Shown here piece after piece: positions 60,001 to 64,000 of a stretch of 64,000 nt of DNA (its first letter is position 1; every line of letters starts with the position of its first letter). Under the pieces are notes generated by a model. That model had not been told where the DNA came from, did no database searches, and saw nothing but the letters and a program-made list of their open reading frames with translations. The position numbers and the translations under genes were made by a program. The stretch comes from Mimachlamys varia (Eukaryota; Mollusca; Bivalvia; Pectinida; Pectinidae), in assembly GCA_947623455.1 (NCBI GenBank), contig OX392530.1:37417405-37481404 (forward strand). Reading direction: 5' to 3'.

Positions 60001-60965
60001 AAACCTCAAGGTCACTAGGTCAAAGGTCAAATTTTACCATTTTTTCCTGGTATAAAACACTTTGTTATAGTTCTGACAGTTATTTTTTTTTTATTTTAAC
60101 CAACTTTAAAGGCCCAATATACGTAACTTCAGGAATTATTATGTGATTCTGAAAAATTCTGTAAAAAAATCCAGTTGATAACCATCCAAAAATAAGCCTA
60201 AAACGAAGTAAACCTGAGCGGAAACTAACAAGAAACTCTTGACAGAAAATTCCAAAGAATGGAAAATAATTCAGGTGGGGCCCACTTCAACAACAAACCG
60301 AAGGTAGAAGACAGTTCAAAATGGACGCGTGTTTACAAATACCGAGTTTCAACTGCTGCTGTACCGGTAACCGCGTAAGAATTGATCTTGAATATTGCTG
60401 ATATCAGTTAATCTTAACTAAATCTATAAATATAATAAGTTATTAGGCTTGATTTTCACTTCAAGTTTTGCCGAAAGTTACGTATATTGGGCCTTTAATA
60501 ATGTTAAACATTATTTATTAAAGTTGGTTAAAATAAAAAAAAATAACTGACCAAACCTCAGTCATCAGATGAAAGGTCAAGGCCAAATTTTACATTCATC
60601 AACTACATAACATTGTTATAAAATTTTAGTTTAAAAATATTTCTTCCTTTTAAACCATAATCTTCCAAGTATAGTTGAGCATTAATCCTCACAATCATTA
60701 TTTTGTTTCCATTTCAGAAAAGGCAGTTGACATTACCTTCGGTGATCTTCTTGGCTTCATTACAGGAGCAGATGAAATTCCACCAGCCGGATTCTCAACA
60801 AAAATTTACCTTGAATTTTATGATTTGGAGCCTCCTGAATTAAGGTTACCACATGCTTCAACATGTGCTTTAACTTTGCACATTCCAAGGGCTTGTGAAG
60901 TGGATCAGTTACAGCGACTTATGTTGACAGCTGTGAAAGAATGCCAGGGATTTGGAAAATGTTAA
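47863..60965 (+). CDS. HECT-type E3 ubiquitin-protein ligase with TDP-43-like N-terminal domain and UIM (13 exons, 889 residues)
   Basis: Thirteen exons join in frame from ATG 47863 to TAA 60963-60965. Residues 1-74 resemble the TDP-43 N-terminal domain (IKIPLSAD, then FSGAVGLKYQ, cf. family FPGACGLRYR). Residues 75-245 form an unassigned globular-looking region. Residues 290-425 are an (x)RQAPS repeat, 435-460 acidic then basic (PKRRRTLRR), and about 495-511 a ubiquitin-interacting motif (DEELQRVLDESLREAV). Residues 520-889 are a full HECT domain with LPHASTCALTL (catalytic Cys857). HECT ligases take ubiquitin from an E2 onto this Cys and pass it to a substrate lysine. Inferred: the N-terminal domain oligomerises and the UIM binds ubiquitin. 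The HECT portion recalls G2E3-like ligases, but PHD/RING zinc fingers are absent. A stop lies in frame just upstream of the start. Confidence 0.93.
48107..48400 (+). repeat. Dispersed repeat A, copy 1
   Basis: TTTAGCCCACTATCATCAGA, AATTCTTGTTATCGCTATTA, then ATGGCTGACAGGCGCCATCT. Related copies lie at 49508, 53785 and 56205, all in introns of the HECT gene. Confidence 0.78.
48912..49426 (+). CDS. HECT gene exon 2: unassigned domain
   Basis: 515 nt. Low-complexity basic linker (ARNRGKSKQSK), then KTYKVVFIKDVDLPIIYSRN, followed by acidic SSDDDER, and LPDGFEWDGEKLRTN; ends KLYVLVTSTNAP. No family recognised. Donor GTGAGT; phase 1 to 0. Confidence 0.9.
49508..49725 (+). repeat. Dispersed repeat A, copy 2
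   Basis: TAGCCCACCATCATCAG, then TTCTTGTTAACGTTATTTCT and GGCCATCTTGGATTTTG; same order as copy 1. Confidence 0.75.
49884..49943 (+). CDS. HECT gene exon 3
   Basis: 60-nt acidic exon EVNDPDDLPDIQPCDNAGLE, phase 0-0. The 45 bp spanning its acceptor are identical to those spanning the exon 4 acceptor. Confidence 0.78.
50502..50546 (+). CDS. HECT gene exon 4
   Basis: 45-nt exon EKLYVMVKSSKEHLQ, phase 0-0. Its start echoes the KLYVLVTS at the end of exon 2. As a symmetric exon it could be skipped without breaking the frame. Confidence 0.72.
50597..51660 (+). other. HECT intron 4, no gene
   Basis: AT-rich intron without recognised exon; a short open frame at 50935-51129 has no features that I can support. 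Confidence 0.55.
51676..52137 (+). CDS. HECT gene exon 5: RQAPS repeat
   Basis: 154 codons, phase 0-0, made of about 16 copies of an 8-residue unit (D/P-x-RQAPS-T/A-D type) encoded by a 24-bp tandem repeat (CGGCAAGCACCATCAACAGA-like). Low-complexity and probably disordered. Acceptor TTTCAG, donor GTGAGT. Confidence 0.88.
52381..52914 (+). repeat. Dispersed repeat B, copy 1
   Basis: Starts TAAGCTCACCTTGGTCGAAG, contains TGACCAAATTTGGTGAGG and ends AGGTGAGCGATTCAGGCCCT with GGGCCTCTTGTTTT. Copies at 54656 and 61033. Confidence 0.75.
53660..53773 (+). CDS. HECT gene exon 6: acidic-basic segment
   Basis: Encodes DDDDDFQDIPRIPKRRRTLR, then RAVLRCNDGIAQFAASSH. The KRRRTLRR cluster could be a nuclear localisation signal. 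Phase 0-0, donor GTAAGT. Confidence 0.85.
53785..53860 (+). repeat. Dispersed repeat A, partial copy 3
   Basis: TTTTTGCCCACCATCGTCAG, then ATGATGGGCTATTCAG; only the head of the element. Confidence 0.65.
54366..54406 (+). CDS. HECT gene exon 7 (has a second copy downstream)
   Basis: 41-nt exon RQASNRERINQEA ending in phase 2 (AG|GTAAAG). Acceptor CACTTACAG. A 39/41-identical copy is at 55045-55085. Confidence 0.75.
54991..55237. repeat. Foldback segment containing an exon copy
   Basis: Left arm CCTGGAGAAATTTACCTTTA, then CTTCCCCCATTGGGCCCC; right arm in two pieces, GGGCCAAATGGGGGAAGTA at 55091 and AGTAAAGGTAAATTTCTCC at 55181, the latter repeated three times. Between the right-arm pieces is a SINE/LINE-like tail AAGCGGTATATAAGAACCTC followed by (ATT)n. 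Confidence 0.7.
55045..55085 (+). CDS. Second copy of exon 7 (alternative or decoy exon)
   Basis: 41 nt with the same acceptor CTTACAG, same phase and same GTAAAG donor as exon 7; two substitutions change Asn to Ile and Ala to Val. A stronger GTAAGG donor has arisen 5 nt earlier. Use in place of exon 7 would keep the frame; inclusion of both would not. It sits inside inverted repeats. Whether it is expressed is unknown. Confidence 0.45.
55336..55416 (+). CDS. HECT gene exon 8: ubiquitin-interacting motif
   Basis: Encodes ESSIEIIDSEDEELQRVLDE, then SLREAV. The pattern acidic-xLxxxLxxSLxEA fits a UIM, with Val at the usual Ala position. Acceptor ATTGCAG, donor GTAAGT; phase 2-2. Confidence 0.88.
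55690..55820 (-). mobile_element. Diverged fragment of MITE family 2
   Basis: AATCAAAGTCCGTTCCGAAT, then GGTCAGTTTGACCACT and TTCGGGAAAGCCTGATAAA are the inverted complement of the interior of the element at 61892-62256. Confidence 0.7.
55877..56104 (+). CDS. HECT gene exon 9: HECT domain start
   Basis: Encodes LKGKINMFDTQEITIKRRNV, then LYVKFSGELGLDHGGPRREL, with the HECT hallmark GxDxGGPRxE. Acceptor TTCTACAG; phase 2-2. Confidence 0.94.
56105..57902 (+). other. HECT intron 9 (1.8 kb)
   Basis: Contains a copy of dispersed repeat A near 56205-56360 (GTGATGGTGGGTTATTCAAA, AATTCTTGTTATCGCTATTT) and a (TA)n run near 56630. No exon seen. Confidence 0.65.
57903..58161 (+). CDS. HECT gene exon 10: HECT N-lobe
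   Basis: Encodes LAIRELATSSLFEGGAKSKV, then GHYGFAGELVGISLANDGPG. Phase 2 in, phase 0 out; donor GTAAGT. Confidence 0.93.
58725..58885 (+). CDS. HECT gene exon 11
   Basis: Encodes LKNIATMDERDTFLAKRGDW, then LVDQGFQGAWNLGIGESEKA. Acceptor TTCCTAAG, donor GTGAAA; phase 0 to 2. Confidence 0.9.
59516..59751 (+). CDS. HECT gene exon 12
   Basis: Encodes TSAEVNQFCSGMNKVCGLWD and on to IYSWEIFLQDIE. The donor GTATAA at 59752 is weak but is the only one giving the phase 1 that the last exon needs. Confidence 0.86.
60106..60498. mobile_element. TTAA-flanked MITE, family 1, copy 3
   Basis: Same termini as copies 1 and 2, interior oriented as copy 1 (ACCGAAGGTAGAAGACAGTT, GTACCGGTAACCGCG). Carries about 30 extra bp near the left end. 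Lies inside larger inverted arms (TTATTTTAACCAACTTTA / TAAAGTTGGTTAAAATAAA) in HECT intron 12. Confidence 0.85.
60718..60965 (+). CDS. HECT gene exon 13: catalytic C-lobe and stop
   Basis: Encodes ITFGDLLGFITGADEIPPAG, then LPHASTCALTLHIP (nucleophile Cys857, TGT at 60864-60866), ends GFGKC and TAA. The final aromatic is close to the C-terminus (Phe886), as in many HECT enzymes. Confidence 0.95.
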
Positions 60966-61731
60966 TCATGTTACGTGAAACTGTACAGTTAGTACACATC
61001 TTTTAATGAAAACTGTTTTAATTATACATTTTAGCTCACCTAACCCCAAGGTTCAAGTGAGCTCATGCCACACCTTGAAATCCGTCATTTATCCAGTGTC
61101 AACATTTTACCTCATAACTGGGAAACCTTGGGCATGAAAACCCACCAAGGTGGTTAATGACCAACTCGCTTTCATCATACATGGTCAAATATGTATAAAC
61201 ATTAAATGACTACTACCCAATTCTAGCAAACAGTCCATCCAGAATTATACTGAGCAAGTGGCAATCTGGGATGAAGGGCTATAGAGAATGTCCAAATGAA
61301 TGTTCAAATCTTTTGGTAATTCAAAAGTCCTCAGGTTATGAAATTACAAATGCAAGTGTGAGATCAATACCAGATGAACAAGTCAGAACTATTTTGCCTC
61401 TTGTATGTGTAATCGGCATTATTTGTGGTAGTACAATTGGTAGGCTTTAAAAAATATTTCTATGTTGCAATTTGTTATGAATTGAGCATTGTTATTTTAT
61501 AATTTCATGTAGCACATCCAGTAATGAGCAGTAATGAGATATTTTTTGGTGATTATCGTTATTGCAAATTTGCAAAGGCAATAATGTTAGAACTGTTTTG
61601 AGCATGCTGAACTGCATATGTTATTTGTGTTTGTGAAATTAAGTTCAAAGGGCACTGATGGAGCCAGACCAAGGCCAAAATCCATGCATGTCTGTAAAAT
61701 TGTTTGAATATTTGTAATAAGTAACAATAAA
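60966..61731 (+). other. Likely 3' UTR of the HECT gene
   Basis: From the stop codon to a candidate polyadenylation signal. Contains a partial dispersed repeat B (TTTAGCTCACCTAACCCCAA) from 61031. Confidence 0.55.
61726..61731 (+). promoter_or_regulatory. Polyadenylation signal AATAAA
   Basis: Canonical hexamer about 760 nt after the HECT stop codon, followed by a T-rich stretch (TCAATTTTCTTCGATTTATT). Best candidate transcript end. Confidence 0.55.
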
Positions 61732-61891
61732 AGCTTTCTGACTCGTCAATTTTCTTCGATTTATTACTTTACCTGGTCCACAAAGGGCTAAATGAGCTTA
61801 TGCTCTCATACAGTATCTGTTCTCTTGTAGATGGACATTTCATTTAAATGACTTTTTCCACAGCAAAGGTATACATTACCATTCTGTACAT

Positions 61892-62256
61892 TTAAAGGGG
61901 CATGCCGCGAAAGCAAACTTTTTTCAATTTTTTATTCTAAATACTACATACATATATCAAGTGGGTATTCTTATGGACTATGGCGATCTGATTTTGCCCA
62001 TATGTATTCATATAAAACGAATGCTTTCATAATAGTTAGCGGAATTTCTACCTGTCTGACCAGACGTTTTGCTCCACCACTGTCACGCTAAGTGATCAGC
62101 GCTATGTTTATCAGGCTTTCCCGAACAATACGAGTGGTCAAACTGACCGTTCGGGCGGACTTTGATTATTCGGTTAGTAGGAAAATAAAATTGATAGTGT
62201 AAACAGCATGAACATTCAAGAACTGAAATTTTGACTTTCGCGGGATGCCCCTTTAA
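61892..62256. mobile_element. TTAA-flanked MITE, family 2
   Basis: Left end TTAAAGGGGCATGCCGCGAA, right end TTTCGCGGGATGCCCCTTTAA, inverted complements apart from one or two bases; 365 bp, non-coding. TTAA on both sides, like family 1, but unrelated interior. Confidence 0.85.
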
Positions 62257-62350
62257 CAAAATTACTAATATTCAACAGATATAAAACTACATGTACAAAA
62301 TTAATATTCCGAGTCCAAAGTGCTTGAGCAACTAAACTTTGACCAAATGC

Positions 62351-62451
62351 ATATATATCCAACTTCGCAAGCCAAGGGTGTACAATACGCTACTCTCCTG
62401 AAAAGGAGAGTAGCGTATTGTACACCCTTGGCTTGCGAAGTTGATATATAT
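62351..62451. repeat. Near-perfect hairpin, ~48-bp arms, GAAA loop
   Basis: Left arm ATATATATCCAACTTCGCAA ... GCTACTCTCCT and right arm AGGAGAGTAGC ... TTGCGAAGTTGATATATAT pair completely except for one bulged C. The loop is the four bases GAAA at 62400-62403. Confidence 0.95.
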
Positions 62452-62610
62452 CAGGACTAGTGGATTTTATGATACGGTGACTTATCAGCATCTGTTGCCA
62501 CTAAATTTAGATAGTGAATAATGGGCACTTGATGCGTTATTAATTATCAATTATTTAGATCAGAAACATGATTATGTCAAGAGGACAGCATTGGCCAAAT
62601 GTACTAAAAC

Positions 62611-63300
62611 AACAAGAGGCCCATGGGCTTTAACAGCCATCTGACATCTACATACAAACCTACTGGCCAAATTACATTACCCTGGACCTTTCAGCTAGTG
62701 AGAAGATTGTTCAAGGTTTTTACATGTTTGCCGTGGTGACCTTGAAAGTGGGTCAAGGTCATTCATATGAGGAAACTTTGTAGCACTGTGTCCAAGGTAC
62801 GTACTACCCAAATATCAGTACCAAATGTCTTCAGGTAATTGAGAAGAAGATTGTTAAAAGTTCATTTAACATTTGACCCCAGTGACCTTGATACTAGGTC
62901 AAGGTCAATTGTGTGAGGCAACTTTGTAGCACTCCATCCCAGGTACCCACTGAGCAAATATCAGCACCTGGGCCTTTCAGAGTGAGAAGATTAAGGAATA
63001 TTTACATAATTGACCTCTTTGACCTTGAAAGTAGGTCAAGGTCAATCATATGAGAAAACTTTGTAGCAATCCATCACAGGTACATACTGGCCAAATATCA
63101 TTACCCTGAACCTTTTGGTTAGTGAGGAGAAGATTGTTAAAGGTTTTTACATATTTGACCCCTGTGACCTTGAAAGTATGTCAAGGTCATTCATATGAGG
63201 AAACTTTGTAGCACTCCATCCCAGGTACCTACTGGCCAAATATAAGCACCCAGGGCCTTTTGGTTATTGAGAGGAAGATTGTTAAAGGAAAAGTTTACGA
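62611..63300. repeat. Tandem repeat within dispersed element C (units about 160-170 bp, about 4 copies)
   Basis: Head AACAAGAGGCCCATGGGCTT. Each unit has GACCTTGAAAGT, GGTCAAGGTCA, GAGGAAACTTTGTAGCACTC and CAGGTACCTACTGGCCAAAT. A second related element starts at 63531 (AACAAGAGGCCCAATGGGTC). Confidence 0.85.
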
Positions 63301-64000
63301 ATGGCACGAAGCACGATGACAATAGGTCATCCTGACCCTTTGCGTCAGATGACCTAAAAAGTCCATTTGTGCAATCATTATAGTCCAGTGGTTCTGTAAA
63401 TTAGCAATTTACAGGAAAACATGCTGTAGACAATAGACACAACACCACGACTGGAGGCTAACCACACAGATGCATAATATGCCCGTTACAGTGTTAAAAT
63501 ACCAATGACTTAAATTCCAAAAGATGTCGCAACAAGAGGCCCAATGGGTCTGCATTGCATTATACACTTTACAATCCGTAACCCAAAATGTGTCGAGGTA
63601 AAATTTATTTGACATGTGACCTTCAAAGCAGGTCGAGGTCTGCGTCGTGATCCTACACCCAAAGGTTCTTCAGAAGTCATTTGAAAGTTTTTATCTTTTT
63701 GACCTCTGTGACTTTCCATATAGTATAGGTCAAGGTCCTTTTCGTTTGAGAACCTTGTTGGGCTTTATCAAAGGTAGCTACTGCCATGGCCAAATATGAT
63801 CCTACACCAAAAGGTAGTTTAAGAACACAACTTTATGTTATGGTGATTAAGCCTGCCAGGTTTGAAAAAGATTGATTGATAACTGGAAGGAGATCTGTGG
63901 ACAAGATCAACACATGAAAACAAGGGGTAGCAACTCTTCCAAGTAAGTCAAATAAAAATGTTACAGGTCGAATTGTTCATCAATACTGATTAATATGGTA
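63301..64000. other. Repeat-rich window end
   Basis: From 63531 a second element C copy with CTTCAAAGCAGGTCGAGGTC and GTATAGGTCAAGGTCC. No gene recognised; two short overlapping minus-strand frames near 63409-63719 lie in this repeat and are not supported. Confidence 0.6.

Overview
The window is animal nuclear DNA and most likely comes from a bivalve mollusc. It is AT-rich and intron-dense with GT-AG splicing. It carries a tRNA-derived SINE, several inverted-repeat mobile elements and minisatellites of kinds common in bivalves. The species cannot be told from the sequence. No prokaryotic operon, rRNA, tRNA gene or CRISPR array is visible.

Left two thirds (1051-43232, minus strand): one receptor-type protein tyrosine phosphatase gene. 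I could join 28 coding exons with fully consistent splice phases, giving at least 1223 residues. The order is signal peptide, a fucolectin/F5-8-like (FTP) lectin domain over two exons, eight cysteine-rich EGF/laminin-EGF-like modules of one exon each, one transmembrane helix, an acidic juxtamembrane region, an intact catalytic PTP domain (D1) and a degenerate second PTP domain (D2). The 3' end lies beyond base 1 or was not recognised. The introns hold at least seven tandem arrays. The largest is about 9.4 kb of a ~48-bp unit (25721-35138) that fills almost the whole intron inside the FTP domain and seems to have grown out of the exon 2 splice donor. A second array (~50-bp unit, 38719-41190) lies in intron 1.

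Middle (43233-47862): a head-to-head intergenic region with G-rich, AT-rich and inverted-repeat elements and a possible 5' non-coding exon of the rightward gene.

Right part (47863-60965, plus strand): a 13-exon gene for an 889-residue HECT-type E3 ubiquitin ligase. Its N-terminus resembles the TDP-43 N-terminal oligomerisation domain. After that come an unassigned region, an alanine/proline/glutamine repeat encoded by a coding minisatellite, a basic segment, a ubiquitin-interacting motif and a complete HECT domain with its catalytic cysteine. One small exon has a near-identical second copy inside a foldback repeat in the next intron. The introns are full of dispersed bivalve repeats.

Far right (60966-64000): 3' UTR and polyadenylation signal, a TTAA-flanked MITE, a striking near-perfect hairpin, and tandem repeats rich in nuclear-receptor-like half sites. 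The two genes are not obviously in one pathway. One handles phosphotyrosine at the plasma membrane, the other attaches ubiquitin inside the cell.
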